A stretch of 35,961 bases of DNA from Ralstonia sp. ASV6 (GCF_016429285.1 NZ_JAELUI010000050.1:1-35961), one strand, 5' to 3'. Positions 1-8,900 are shown, counted from the stretch's first letter. The notes: a model not told the origin generated them from the letters alone. Made by a program: numbers and translations.

Positions 1-411
1 ATTCAGGCGCTTGCCACCCGCCGCCACGGTGCGGATGGCCCGCACCAGTTCCGACAGTTCTTCTTCCTTGCCCACAAAACCGCGTGCACCGGCGTGCATC
101 ACCAGCCCGACCGTCGCTTTGTTGTGATGTGCGGAAGCCACCAGGATCCTCAGATCCGGGTAGCGCACGCGAATCAGGCGGATCAGGTTCAGCCCATCGA
201 TCTCGGCAGGCCCGAGCGAATAATCCATCAGCAGGATGTCCACCTCGACGGCGTTGTCCTTGAGCGCCTGCACGACCTCCCGGCCCGACGCGAACATGCC
301 GCTGACCTCGATGTCGGCCTCCTGCTTCAGGCGCGCGGCCAGGCCGTGACGGACGACCGCATGGTCATCGAGCACGACCACGCGGATCGGTCGGGTCGCG
401 GTCCAGTTCAT
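1..411 (-). CDS. Response regulator receiver domain (3' end cut off)
   Basis: The 137 visible residues form a CheY-like receiver domain: acidic pair D15-D16, phospho-acceptor D63 in the LLMDYSLG stretch, and conserved lysine K115 in GFVGKEEE. Such proteins take a phosphoryl group from a sensor kinase and usually control transcription. The window ends just after the receiver domain, so the output domain (a LuxR-type helix-turn-helix would be usual for this NarL/RcsB-like receiver) is not visible. The start is the ATG complementary to 409-411; an in-frame TAG lies five codons upstream with an AGGA about ten bases before the ATG. No kinase gene is visible here. The 222 bases up to the protease gene at 634 hold an AT-rich patch (about 565-600) that could carry the promoter. 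Confidence 0.85.
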   Translation of the reverse strand, partial: MNWTATRPIRVVVLDDHAVVRHGLAARLKQEADIEVSGMFASGREVVQALKDNAVEVDILLMDYSLGPAEIDGLNLIRLIRVRYPDLRILVASAHHNKATVGLVMHAGARGFVGKEEELSELVRAIRTVAAGGKRLN

Positions 412-633
412 GTTGGCAGATTCCTATTCAGCTTGTTTGGGATGGTTGCGCGGGGGCTGACTTTACTGCGCCGCAGCACTCAACGTTGCGACACAAATTT
501 GAGCCATCGCGGGTCGGGCCTTCGATTGACTCAATCCGAGGCTACCCTAGCTCCAGACGACACAAACGATCACAAATTTAATGTCTTATTGTCTGTGATA
601 ACCGCCGTGGACACCAGAAAACACGGCCTGGCG

Positions 634-1578
634 TCACTTTCCCTCGACGACCGTATCGTCGCGGGCATAGATGGAGCAGTTCTGATAGCGCTCCTTGCAC
701 CACGACACCGCGCGGAACTCCGCGTTCTGGCCCCATTGGTAGATGAACTCATCGCCATCGGCCGCCACGAACACCTTCGGCCAGGGCTTGCGCAAATATT
801 CAGCAAAGCCGGCCTGCGCTTTCGGGCCAAGTTCGCCGGACTTGCGTGGGGTTGCAGTAGCCGGTGTGGTGCCCGACGGGGGCGCCGCTGCCGCCTTGGC
901 GGTGGACAGCGCAGCCGCCCGCTCGGCCAGCGCCTTCTGCGCCCGCGCCGGCACGTCGTTGATCCAATCGGCCGGGGCCGCAAAGTTCAGATTTTGCCCG
1001 TACGCGGCCGACACCATGCGCGAGGTGATGCCCACCAGCCGCGCATTGCTGTCGAACAGCCCGCCGCCGCTCGACCCCTGCGAAATGGCGGCGGACGTCT
1101 GGATGGCCCGGAGTTGTCCGCTTTCGTCGTGCCGCAATGAAGAAATCAGCCCTTCGCTGATGGTGAGATCAAACCCCAGCGGGTTGCCGATCGCATAGAC
1201 CTTCTGCCCGGTCACCAGCGTGCTGCTGGGGGCGATGGTGACGGCCGGGTAGTGGAAATCGGCGATGCGTAGTTGGCACAGGTCGCGCTCCACATCGGGA
1301 TACAGCAGACGCGCACCAAAGGTGGCGTTGCCGCGCTTGACGCTCACCTGCTTGCCGCCGCGCAGCACGTGGCAGTTGGTAATGGCCAGCCCGTCGCCGA
1401 TCACCACCGCACTGCCCAGTGCGGTCGGCCGGCCAGTGGCGTCGGCCACAAGCACCTCCCAGATGCTGGGGGCGACCTTGGCGAAGACATCGGCCGGCTC
1501 CAGCGCAGCGGCAGGCACGGCGCTCAATGCCGCAGCAGCGGCGAGGCACGCGCGAAGAATCAGGGTGCTACGGCTCAT
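634..1578 (-). CDS. Exported trypsin-like serine protease (S1C-type)
   Basis: A 314-residue protein with an N-terminal signal peptide (hydrophobic run about 5-25, AxA-like cleavage before LEPAD). The protease fold shows a plausible triad: H70 in ITNCHVL, D99 in ERDLCQL and S170 in the GSSGG motif. This matches the chymotrypsin-like S1C/DegP catalytic module without a PDZ domain. An Ala/Pro/Thr-rich linker (about 235-262) leads to a C-terminal piece of roughly 50 residues with two cysteines, so the mature protein is probably periplasmic. The ATG at 1578 overlaps the stop of the upstream lipoprotein gene (ATGA), which implies translational coupling. A longer in-frame extension upstream reads only antisense-like sequence and lacks a signal peptide. 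Substrate unknown. Confidence 0.85.
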   Translation of the reverse strand: MSRSTLILRACLAAAAALSAVPAAALEPADVFAKVAPSIWEVLVADATGRPTALGSAVVIGDGLAITNCHVLRGGKQVSVKRGNATFGARLLYPDVERDLCQLRIADFHYPAVTIAPSSTLVTGQKVYAIGNPLGFDLTISEGLISSLRHDESGQLRAIQTSAAISQGSSGGGLFDSNARLVGITSRMVSAAYGQNLNFAAPADWINDVPARAQKALAERAAALSTAKAAAAPPSGTTPATATPRKSGELGPKAQAGFAEYLRKPWPKVFVAADGDEFIYQWGQNAEFRAVSWCKERYQNCSIYARDDTVVEGK

Positions 1579-2156
1579 TGTGGGGTCAGCAGATCGGAAA
1601 GGTCGCTCAGTGTGGTGGAGCCATCTTCGGAGCGGGTCTTGTCGCGCAGGAAGGCGACATCGGCATCCGTCAGGTCGGGGCAACTTCCGGTGCCCCAGGC
1701 CGGGTTGATGTGGTACGCGCGGTAGCGGACATTGAGGGCGTGCCACGATTTGCCGTCGTCCGACTCCGCCACGCCGGCGCGGCAGACGTGGGCGTTGGCC
1801 GGGTAGCTGGCCGTCATCTTGTACTGCTTGCCCGGCTGCGGCACGAACGTTGCCGTGACGCCGCAGCGGTAGGTCATCGTGCCGGCCGTGCGGAAGAAAC
1901 TGGCGCCCAGCGTGGTCGGCACGCCAGCCAGCACGCGGATCGGCCGGGTCGCATCATTGGGCTTGAGTGCGGTGCGCGGGCCGCCGCAGGACTTGGCCTC
2001 ATCAAAGGTAAGGATCGTGGCGTTGGTGCTGGACAGTGGCCGGATGAAATCCACCGTGGCGGTCTTGGCGCCGGCTGGCGGCTCGTTATAGGGCATTGCG
2101 CAACCGGCCAGCCACAGCGCGCCCCCTGCTACCGCCGCGATCGTTCGGATCGTCAT
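1575..2156 (-). CDS. Putative lipoprotein, unknown function
   Basis: A 193-residue protein whose N-terminus has a lipobox (LAGC, lipidated C19) after a short hydrophobic segment, so it is probably membrane-anchored facing the periplasm. No family is recognised in the body. Cysteines in SCGG, YRCG, HVCR and GSCPD could make two disulfides, which fits an oxidising compartment. The start is the ATG at 2156 with a G-rich run just upstream; the in-frame sequence before it lacks a signal. The gene ends inside the start of the serine protease (ATGA overlap at 1575-1578), so the two are very probably one transcript and may work together, for example as protease and accessory or inhibitor. That functional link is inference only. 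Confidence 0.75.
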   Translation of the reverse strand: MTIRTIAAVAGGALWLAGCAMPYNEPPAGAKTATVDFIRPLSSTNATILTFDEAKSCGGPRTALKPNDATRPIRVLAGVPTTLGASFFRTAGTMTYRCGVTATFVPQPGKQYKMTASYPANAHVCRAGVAESDDGKSWHALNVRYRAYHINPAWGTGSCPDLTDADVAFLRDKTRSEDGSTTLSDLSDLLTPQ

Positions 2157-2317
2157 GCGCCCCCCGGCACTCTTCAATTGGATTGTTCGATGTGATTGGC
2201 TGATGCGGGCTTGGAAGCCCGCAACGCCATGCATCGCGCAAGTGTAACCAAAGGTGGAGACACGGGAACGGCGCGCCGCACGGACGTCGCATCCGCGCGT
2301 CGCCCCTGGTGCCGGAC

Positions 2318-2926
2318 CTACGCGAGAGCCGCGTCGATGCGCGCCTGCGTGCTGTGCCGCGCCCGCTCGAATACCGCCATGTCCCCCATCAGGAAGGCAA
2401 CATTGGCGTTGGAACGGAAGGATTCGATCTCGAAGACGAGCTGCTCGACGTCAAGATCGGCGCGCAGTTCACCCGCTGCCTGACCGGCGATGATCACCTC
2501 GCGAAAACGGGCACGCACCGCCTCGCGGTGGCCACGCACGCGATCCTGGATGATGCCGGGTCGGGCGCGGTATTCGTAGCTGGCCGCGCAGACAAAGCAA
2601 CCACCGGGCGACTGCCCACCCGCAACGTAGTCGAACCAGCCTTCGGTCAACGCACGCAGGCGGGCGAGCGGGCTCTGCAGCGCCAGCGCCGGCTGCACCA
2701 CCGCGCTCAGGTAGTGCACGACGCCGGCGTCGAGCGTGGCGAGCTGCAGCGTCTCCTTGTCGCCAAACAGCACCTGGATGTTGCCCTTGCCCACGCCCGC
2801 ATCGGTGGCGACGCGGCCAATGGTCAGGCCCTCCAGCCCGTCGGTGGAGGCGATGGCGGTGGCGTGTTCCAGCACTTGGGCGCGCGCACGCTCGCCGCGC
2901 ACGCGCCGGCCGTCGGTCTCGTTCAT
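2318..2926 (-). CDS. TetR-family transcriptional repressor
   Basis: A 202-residue regulator with an N-terminal TetR DNA-binding domain: the stretch TIGRVATDAGVGKGNIQVLF (about 35-54) matches the TetR helix-turn-helix, followed by a helical ligand-binding domain with a C-terminal segment typical of TetR regulators of drug exporters. It is divergent from the MFS exporter at 3049, 122 bases away, and an inverted repeat sits over that exporter's probable -10 box. TetR proteins usually repress the divergent transporter and often themselves, and release DNA when a ligand binds. The ligand cannot be read from sequence. The ATG at 2926 starts directly before the conserved domain and fits the family length. 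Confidence 0.9.
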   Translation of the reverse strand: MNETDGRRVRGERARAQVLEHATAIASTDGLEGLTIGRVATDAGVGKGNIQVLFGDKETLQLATLDAGVVHYLSAVVQPALALQSPLARLRALTEGWFDYVAGGQSPGGCFVCAASYEYRARPGIIQDRVRGHREAVRARFREVIIAGQAAGELRADLDVEQLVFEIESFRSNANVAFLMGDMAVFERARHSTQARIDAALA

Positions 2927-2985
2927 GGTGATGCCCTCTGTGTTCTCGAAGCCCGATCTGTGAGTAAGGTCAACGCAATCAGACC

Positions 2986-3031
2986 TTGACGCGGGGAAAC
3001 CGCTCTCTAGTATACGTACGACCGTATATTA
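2986..3031 (+). promoter_or_regulatory. MFS exporter promoter with TetR-type operator
   Basis: TTGACG (2986-2991) and TAGTAT (3008-3013) are spaced by 16 bases and fit a sigma-70 promoter. Over the -10 lies an inverted repeat with perfect six-base arms, TATACG-N6-CGTATA (3011-3028), extending to TAGTATACG / CGTATATTA (3008-3031) with one mismatch. Size and position are those of a TetR operator, so binding would block polymerase. Repressor identity (the divergent gene at 2926) is inferred from adjacency. Confidence 0.7.
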
Positions 3032-3048
3032 ATAACTGAGATCACCCC

Positions 3049-4503
3049 ATGTCAACGGAATCCCTCGCGGGCAGCCTGGCTGCCGCGTCCACCTCGCCAG
3101 CGCGACGCTGGCCCGCGCTGGCTGCGCTGCTGACCGGCAACTTTGTCACCATACTCGACCTGTTCATCGTCAACGTGGCGATTCCGGACATCCGCACCGG
3201 GCTGCACGCCAGCTTTGCCGAAATCCAGCTCGTCATGGTCGGTTACAGCGCCGCCTATGCGGTGTTCCTGCTCAACGGTGCGCGCCTGGGCGATCTGTTC
3301 GGGCGCAAGCGCATGTTCCTGGCGGGCATGGCGGTGTTCACGCTGGCATCGGCCCTGTGCGGGCTGGCAACGAGCGCGTGGATGCTGATTGCGATGCGCG
3401 TGGCGCAGGGCCTGGGCGCCGCCATCCTGATGCCACAGGTGATGGCCACCGCGCGCGTGTTGTTTGATGGGGATGAGCGTCGACGCGCGTTCGGGGTGAT
3501 GGGCGCGGTACAGGGCGCAGCCGCATCGCTGTCACAGCTTGCCGGCGGCTGGCTGATCGGGCATCCGCTGGCGGCAGACATTGGCGGCTGGCGCATGGTG
3601 TTTCTGGTCAATGTGCCGATCGGCATTGCAGCGCTGCTGACAGCGCGGGTGTTTGTTACGGAATCACGTGCCCCGGTGCCAGCGCGGCTGGATGTGCACG
3701 GCGCGCTGGCCGGCGCGGTGGCGCTGGGCATGCTGCTGGTGCCCATCATGCAGGGCCGCGAGTTTGGCTGGCCGTGGTGGTCATGGGCGGTGCCGCTGGC
3801 CTCGTTGCTGGTGTTCCGGCATTTCGTGCGGTATGAGCAGACGCTGTCGGCCGCGGGCCGTGTGCCCATCATCGAGATCGCGCTGTTTGCCAACCGCAGC
3901 TTTGTGATGGGCGTGCTGGCGATCTTCCTCATCTATACGGCCATCAGTTCGTACTTCCTGGCGCTGACGATGCTGCTGCAGTTCGGGCACGGCATGAGCG
4001 CCCTGGTGGCCGGAATGGTCTTCACACCTGCGGCCATTGCGTTCTTCACGGGCTCGCTATCCGGGCCACGCCTGACCGAGCGCATCGGACAGCGCGCACT
4101 GCTGCTGGGCGTGGCGATCTTTACGGTGGGGCTCACGCTGTCGGCCACGGTGGCGCAGGTGGGTGGCCCGCTGCCGTTGCTGATCGTGGCGCTGGTGCTC
4201 AACGGCTTTGGGCAGGGCATGGTGCTGCCGCTGTCGCTCAACACGATCCTCAGCAGCGTGCAGGCCTCGCAGGCCGGCATGGGCGCGGGCGCGGTGACGA
4301 CCATGCAGGCCGTCGGCAATGCCGTGGGCGTGACCGTGGTGGGGGTGCTGCTGTTCTCGCTGCTTGGTCATGTGGAAGGCGGCAGCTCTGCCGAGCACAT
4401 TGCACGCTACGGCCATGCATTCGCCCGAGCGACGCTGTACAACGTGGGGGCCACGGCGCTCGCCTTTGTGCTGTTCTGGCGCGCGTGGCGCCGCCATGCG
4501 TAG
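3049..4503 (+). CDS. MFS multidrug exporter, DHA2 (EmrB/QacA) type
   Basis: A 484-residue inner-membrane protein with about 14 hydrophobic segments, the number expected for the 14-TM DHA2 drug:H+ antiporters. Visible signatures are motif D1 (LDLFIVNVAIPDI, 36-48) in TM1, motif A (GARLGDLFGRKR, 77-88) between TM2 and TM3, and a motif C-like stretch around VQGAAASLSQLAGG in TM5. It probably expels toxic organic compounds with proton influx. No membrane-fusion (EmrA-like) partner is adjacent, so it may act alone across the inner membrane. Expression is probably controlled by the divergent TetR gene through the operator at 3008-3031. The ATG at 3049 has only a weak ribosome site (GAG). Confidence 0.92.
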   Translation: MSTESLAGSLAAASTSPARRWPALAALLTGNFVTILDLFIVNVAIPDIRTGLHASFAEIQLVMVGYSAAYAVFLLNGARLGDLFGRKRMFLAGMAVFTLASALCGLATSAWMLIAMRVAQGLGAAILMPQVMATARVLFDGDERRRAFGVMGAVQGAAASLSQLAGGWLIGHPLAADIGGWRMVFLVNVPIGIAALLTARVFVTESRAPVPARLDVHGALAGAVALGMLLVPIMQGREFGWPWWSWAVPLASLLVFRHFVRYEQTLSAAGRVPIIEIALFANRSFVMGVLAIFLIYTAISSYFLALTMLLQFGHGMSALVAGMVFTPAAIAFFTGSLSGPRLTERIGQRALLLGVAIFTVGLTLSATVAQVGGPLPLLIVALVLNGFGQGMVLPLSLNTILSSVQASQAGMGAGAVTTMQAVGNAVGVTVVGVLLFSLLGHVEGGSSAEHIARYGHAFARATLYNVGATALAFVLFWRAWRRHA

Positions 4504-4511
4504 CAGCAGCC

Positions 4512-5111
4512 TTACTTGCGCACCCAACCGCGCCGCACGCATGGCGCCAGCACCACGCCATGCACCGCCAGCCCGAGGCGGTGCAGCGGCTCTGACAGCG
4601 TATGCGCCACGCGGCCGCTGCCTAGCCAAGCGCTCAGCGTGGCCACACCGGCGGCGCCCAGCATGTCGAACGGATAGTGCACCCCCAGGTAGATGCGCGC
4701 CCAGGCCATCGGCAGGCCCAGCAGCGCCAACCAGACGCCCACGCGACGCAGACGCGCGTCCCACATCAGGCTGAACGCGACCGTCCACCACACCGTCAAG
4801 TGGTCGCTCGGAAACGAGGAATCCGCCACATGCGGCAGCAGATTGGTCCCCAGACCGATCTCAAACGGCCGCGGGTGATACCAGACCAGGCTGAATCCCG
4901 CGCTGATGAGCAGTGCCAGAGCGGTCGCCAACGCGGTCTGCAGCGCACGGCGGCGCGACGTCGGCTCGCCCCACAGCCAGCAGGCTACAAGCGTCAGCGG
5001 CGCCAGCCAGATCAGGTACTCCGCAAAAGACATCGCCAGCCAGAACGTCGTGGGGGCTGGGTCGGTTGGGGCGTTAAGCCAGAGAAACAGGGTGTGATTG
5101 AGTGATTCCAT
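4512..5111 (-). CDS. PAP2-family membrane phosphatase (BcrC-like)
   Basis: A 199-residue membrane protein with the three PAP2 phosphatase signatures in order: the RP pair (81-82, in WYHPRPF), PSDH (101-104, in SSFPSDH) and R139-x5-H145-x3-D149 ([12 protein letters not shown]). The SFPSDH and GVHYPFD forms resemble BcrC/YbjG undecaprenyl-diphosphate phosphatases, which recycle the lipid carrier for peptidoglycan synthesis at the periplasmic face. A phosphatidylglycerophosphatase or lipid A 1-phosphatase role is possible. The lysine that usually opens motif 1 is not evident, and the serine before R139 is Ala. Its stop lies eight bases past the convergent MFS stop. The ATG at 5111 gives the expected short cytoplasmic start. 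Confidence 0.82.
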   Translation of the reverse strand: MESLNHTLFLWLNAPTDPAPTTFWLAMSFAEYLIWLAPLTLVACWLWGEPTSRRRALQTALATALALLISAGFSLVWYHPRPFEIGLGTNLLPHVADSSFPSDHLTVWWTVAFSLMWDARLRRVGVWLALLGLPMAWARIYLGVHYPFDMLGAAGVATLSAWLGSGRVAHTLSEPLHRLGLAVHGVVLAPCVRRGWVRK

Positions 5112-5385
5112 ACCGCATCGGCCTGCAGGCCGGGTTGATTCGACAGCTCCGGTTTGTCCCGCGCACAGTACGGGGCGTTCCCTTCAATTCCCTTGGAGCC
5201 TGCCTGCCGGTAAGGCTACGGCGACAGACTTAGGCAAATCACAGGGCTACCCAAATCGCTGCCTAGGCTTTTCGCCCCGCCGGCCCGTGCCTATGATGGA
5301 GACTCCCAGGCAGCACGCACCCATCGCCGATCGCCACCCCGGCACCGCTGGAGCACACAGCGGGCAACGGACCGAGCGGACACCG

Positions 5386-6786
5386 ATGACCAAACCGGGG
5401 GGTTGGATGGAAAGTTTCCTGATCCGGCGGGCCACGCGCCGGCAGTCAGCCTTTGCCGGCGTGATTGCCTTGCTGATCCTGCTGACGCTAGCCGTGGCCG
5501 CGCCCCGGGCCGGCCTGCCATGGCCCGCCATCAACCCGTTCATGCCGATGTGCGCATTGACGGTCTTTACCACCGCCTGTATCGCCGCCTTCCTGTTGGG
5601 GGCCCAGTTCACCGTCACGCGCCAGCCGATGCTGGGCGCGCTGGGCGGCGCCTATGCCTTCACCGCGCTGGCCGTGGCCCTGCAGTTGCTGATGTTTCCG
5701 GGCGTGTTCTCGCCCACCGGCCTGTTCGGCGCCCGCCCGACCAGTGCGGTATGGATGTGGGTGTTCTGGCACGGCGGCTTTCCACTGTTCGTGATCCTGG
5801 CGGTGCTCACGCGTGACCGGTTCTCGCGCGATGCGGTCTCTACCCGGTACGTGGCCTTGTGGGCATGGCTGTTGATCGGCGGGCCGGTGGTCGTTGGCGC
5901 GCTGCTGTGCGGCGTCGCCCTGATGGCGAATCTGCCGCCGCCGTTGGCGTCATCCACAGGAGGGGCGATTGCCAGCAACCCCGTCGCGGTGGTCCTGTGG
6001 GCGATCAACGCGATTGCCGTGCTGGCGGTGCTCGCGAGCGGCCGCCTGCGCGCCGTGCTGGACGTATGGCTGGCGATTGCCGCGCTCGCGTGCTTTACCG
6101 ATACGAGCCTGAACCTGCTGAGCTCCGACCGCTTTACCGTGGGCTGGTACGTGGCGCGCCTGTTCAGCATGCTCGCCCCTGGGGTGCTGGTGTGCGTGCT
6201 GGTGTGGGAAGTGACGGCGCTGTATCGGCGGCTGTTCGAGGCGCACGTGTCGTTGCGGCAGGCCTCCATGCATGACGCGCTCACCGGTCTGTACAACCGC
6301 AGCTACTTCAGCGAACAGATCGGCGTGCGTATGGGCACTGCCAAACGCAACGGGCAACCGCTGTCGCTCATCATGGTGGATGTGGACCACTTCAAGCGCT
6401 ACAACGACGCGTTCGGCCACCTTAAAGGCGATGCCTGCCTGGCGGCCGTGGCGGCCGCGCTCTCGGGCGTCGTGCGCCGCCCCGGCGATTTCATCGCGCG
6501 CTACGGCGGCGAAGAGTTCGTCATCGTGTTGCCCGACACCGGTCCGACCGACGCACAGGCATTGGCCGAGCGCGCGCGTGAAGCGGTGATGCGCCTGCGC
6601 ATCGACGCTGCTGCGCCTTCACGCTATGTCACGGTCAGCGCCGGCTGTGCCACCGCCACGCCCGGCAGCACAGCCTTCTCCACCGATACGCTGATCGAGA
6701 CGGCCGATGCGGCGCTGTACCAAGCCAAGGCGGCGGGACGCAATCTCGTCATCAGCGCACAGGCCATGGCCACCGCGGTGATGTGA
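5386..6786 (+). CDS. Membrane-bound diguanylate cyclase (MASE4-like + GGDEF)
   Basis: A 466-residue protein. Residues about 20-285 form a multi-helix membrane sensor whose pattern ([33 protein letters not shown]) resembles the MASE4 domain. The C-terminal GGDEF domain starts near ALTGLYNR and has an intact active-site GGEEF (374-378), so it should make cyclic di-GMP from two GTP. An RxxD motif (RPGD, 365-368) lies exactly five residues before GGEEF, the position of the inhibitory product-binding I-site. No EAL domain follows. The ATG at 5386 has GAGCGGA upstream; an ATG at 5407 with a G-run before it is an equally credible start. A further upstream extension looks non-coding. The stimulus is unknown. 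Confidence 0.88.
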   Translation: MTKPGGWMESFLIRRATRRQSAFAGVIALLILLTLAVAAPRAGLPWPAINPFMPMCALTVFTTACIAAFLLGAQFTVTRQPMLGALGGAYAFTALAVALQLLMFPGVFSPTGLFGARPTSAVWMWVFWHGGFPLFVILAVLTRDRFSRDAVSTRYVALWAWLLIGGPVVVGALLCGVALMANLPPPLASSTGGAIASNPVAVVLWAINAIAVLAVLASGRLRAVLDVWLAIAALACFTDTSLNLLSSDRFTVGWYVARLFSMLAPGVLVCVLVWEVTALYRRLFEAHVSLRQASMHDALTGLYNRSYFSEQIGVRMGTAKRNGQPLSLIMVDVDHFKRYNDAFGHLKGDACLAAVAAALSGVVRRPGDFIARYGGEEFVIVLPDTGPTDAQALAERAREAVMRLRIDAAAPSRYVTVSAGCATATPGSTAFSTDTLIETADAALYQAKAAGRNLVISAQAMATAVM

Positions 6787-6904
6787 CCCTGAAACGGCAG
6801 GCCACCGAAGACACAGAACGCTGCCTGTTCGATTTCCTCGATCGCGCATTGCAGGTCAAACGTCCTTGCGTTGGTCGCCTGCAATCAAGGCGCACACTCA
6901 CACG

Positions 6905-7190
6905 CCTGCTTTCTGTCTCTGTTTACTTCTTTCTTTATATAAAGATAGTAGTAGTAGATAACGGTGGATAAGTTCTGTGGATAGGTGCAAAAACTGCTTT
7001 TGCATCAATGCCTTGCGAAATGCACAACCGTTCGGACAGCATGTGCCGTTGCGTGGATGAGTTCGGTGGATCGCGTCGCACCCTGTGCAACCGCGCAGAA
7101 GTTATTCCTGTGCTGTGGACAACCTAACCCCGGAGAGCCAACACGCTTTTCCCTTGAGTTTTCCACAGCGGGAGGTGGGAGTTATCCACA
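6905..7190. other. oriC-like region: AT-rich tract, TAG triplets, DnaA boxes
   Basis: The 550 bases between the cyclase (6786) and the acyltransferase (7337) hold no convincing gene. From left to right they contain: an AT-rich tract (about 6908-6961); four tandem TAG triplets (6946-6957); then DnaA-box-like 9-mers GGTGGATAA (6963-6971), TGTGGATAG (6976-6984), TGTGGACAA (7114-7122) and TTTTCCACA (7159-7167), each one mismatch from TTATCCACA or its complement, and a perfect TTATCCACA (7182-7190). An AT-rich unwinding tract, TAG-like DnaA-trio repeats and adjacent DnaA boxes are the recognised parts of bacterial origins. No dnaA, dnaN, rpmH or repA is visible, so this may be the origin, a second DnaA-binding locus, or a relic. 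Activity is inferred. Confidence 0.5.
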
Positions 7191-7336
7191 TTGCAGCACG
7201 GCTCAGCTGCGAACCTGCGGTGTATTGAAGATGCGTTGCGATGCTTCGAGTCGCTGCCAACTACACGAGGCTTGCCTCTTTCGACTGGAGCGCAGACACG
7301 ATCGGCGCAGTTGGTGAGGCAAAGAATGCAATCCGC

Positions 7337-8215
7337 TTATGCGGTGCCCGTAGGAGCAGCTGGCGCACCAGCGGGCACCTTGTATCGGTTGTAGCCCCAT
7401 AGGTACTGTTGAGGAAAGCGCCTGACCATCTCTTCCATTTCGGCATTGATCCACGCAGCCTGGGCTTCGGCGCTCTGGGGAAGCGGCCCCGTCAGGCGCT
7501 TCACGTGCATCCGCCAGCCACGCCCACCGGGCAGCCGCTCGCCGGCGGCCACGATCAGGGCCGCGTTCGTCTGCTGAGCGAGCTTGCCTGGCAACGTCAT
7601 GGTGTACGCCAAGCGGCCAAAGAATGGGACCCACACACCGTCGCCCTTCGGGGCTTGATCAGGAAGAAGGCCAACCGCGTCCCCCTGTCGCAACGCGCGT
7701 ACAAACGATCGCACACCTTGCGCTGTTGCTGGCACCGTCTTCAAGTTCGACGTTGCGCGTACGGCATCCAGCAGGCCGCGCAGCATGGCTTTGCGATGCG
7801 GGCGAAACATGATCGTCAACGGAATGCGTTGCGCCGCATAGCGAGCAGCCAGTTCAAAGCAGCCAAGATGGGGGGTGAGCATGATGAGCCCGTTGCGCTC
7901 GGCCAAGGCTTGCTCGATGACGTCCCAGTCCTCACAAATCACCTGGGTCATGCACGCTTCGCTCTGAAACCAGACACGTGCCAGTTCGCTCATCATTGCG
8001 CCGGTTTCTGCCGCTGCCTGCCGTGCAAAGCGGGGCTCTTTAAATCCAGCCTGCGCAGCATTGCGCTGGACATGGCGGCGATATCCACCCGGTATGGCAT
8101 AGACGATCCGACCGAACGCGCGTCCGATGCCATGGATTACAGGCAGTGGCAGTGAGGAGAACAGCCTCAAGAGCGTCGGCAGCGCGCGCTGAGCAAGCTG
8201 GGAAGGGCGATGCAT
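7337..8215 (-). CDS. Lipid A biosynthesis-type acyltransferase (LpxL/HtrB family)
   Basis: A 292-residue protein of the HtrB/LpxL lysophospholipid acyltransferase family, which moves fatty acyl chains from acyl-ACP onto lipid A at the inner membrane. The catalytic HX4E motif is H116-LGCF-E121, after an N-terminal hydrophobic segment (about 12-42). Downstream the family stretch LPDQAPKGDGVWVPFFG and the C-terminal region ending YLWGYNRYK are present. The length fits the family. Its start (ATG at 8215) has GGAG nine bases upstream. It stands alone here, without metK, dapF or a second acyltransferase, so which acyl position it serves cannot be said. It is transcribed toward the origin-like region. 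Confidence 0.88.
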   Translation of the reverse strand: MHRPSQLAQRALPTLLRLFSSLPLPVIHGIGRAFGRIVYAIPGGYRRHVQRNAAQAGFKEPRFARQAAAETGAMMSELARVWFQSEACMTQVICEDWDVIEQALAERNGLIMLTPHLGCFELAARYAAQRIPLTIMFRPHRKAMLRGLLDAVRATSNLKTVPATAQGVRSFVRALRQGDAVGLLPDQAPKGDGVWVPFFGRLAYTMTLPGKLAQQTNAALIVAAGERLPGGRGWRMHVKRLTGPLPQSAEAQAAWINAEMEEMVRRFPQQYLWGYNRYKVPAGAPAAPTGTA

Positions 8216-8311
8216 GGTGTTGCACTCCGGGAGTGAGTTGCCTGACGCGCCGCTAAGCGTTACGCAAGGCGTCAGCTGAAACGGCAGAGGCTAGCGAACC
8301 AATGAAGACGC

Positions 8312-8524
8312 CTACTGGTCAAGCGACCATCCTGGGTTGGGCACGTTTTTCCCTTCGCGATAGGTCCAGCTCGCGCCGCACGTGCGGCATATGAATGTGC
8401 TCACCGTGACGGCCGCTGTCTTGGAAGCTTTGATGCGCTGGGTATCGGTGATTCGTAGGAAGGCATGGCCCGATGCACCAAGTCGGTGGACTTCAATTGC
8501 AAGGCAAGCGTGGCAGAGTGTCAT
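8312..8524 (-). CDS. Small zinc-ribbon-like protein, unknown function
   Basis: A 70-residue protein with two CxxC pairs: C4/C7 (LCHAC) near the N-terminus and a second pair in FICRTCGASW near residue 48. Four cysteines so spaced suggest a zinc ribbon. The start at 8524 is fixed by a strong GAGGAG ribosome site eight bases upstream; the longer frame upstream of it is not supported. No function is recognised. It lies in a run of minus-strand small genes (8312-9165) separated by short gaps. Confidence 0.6.
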   Translation of the reverse strand: MTLCHACLAIEVHRLGASGHAFLRITDTQRIKASKTAAVTVSTFICRTCGASWTYREGKNVPNPGWSLDQ

Positions 8525-8592
8525 GCCAACTCCTCTCTCAAATAACGTGGAACCGATGTAGCGCGCGGGCATTCGTCCGCTTCGTCTTCGGT

Positions 8593-8847
8593 CTAGACGC
8601 CAAAGACAGGAGCGCCATACTTCAACAGCAATTGCTCGATCTGGCTCATGTCATCGATGCGCGGTGTTCTGTCTTCTGTCACGCGTGACGGGCCGCCATA
8701 CACGGCAGCCACATGTCTGCGCACCGTCAGTACATCATTGGCCGGTGGCGCGACGATGACGGCATCGCCAGGCTCGTGCCGGTAGCTGCCATCTTTCCAG
8801 CCCTCGGGCGTGAGATGCAGCTCTTCCCATTCATCACTAACAGACAT
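8593..8847 (-). CDS. Small hypothetical protein
   Basis: An 84-residue soluble protein, acidic at the N-terminus (SDEWEELHLTPEGW), with a central stretch GDAVIVAPPANDVLTVRRHV and no signal peptide or membrane segment. The ATG at 8847 is preceded by AAGGAA with eight-base spacing, which supports it. The family is not recognised. It may share a transcript with the zinc-ribbon gene 68 bases downstream, but a terminator-like hairpin at 8901-8921 separates it from the gene upstream. Confidence 0.5.
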   Translation of the reverse strand: MSVSDEWEELHLTPEGWKDGSYRHEPGDAVIVAPPANDVLTVRRHVAAVYGGPSRVTEDRTPRIDDMSQIEQLLLKYGAPVFGV

Positions 8848-8900
8848 CGTGATTTCCTTCTCGTTGATTCTGGGGTGGCGCCTGCCGGTGCAGCAAGCGG

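Noticed and set aside
5212-5275. Riboswitch upstream of the diguanylate cyclase
   Set aside because: Only weak dyads (CTTAGGCA and TGCCTAGG) are present and no GEMM-like conserved core could be recognised.
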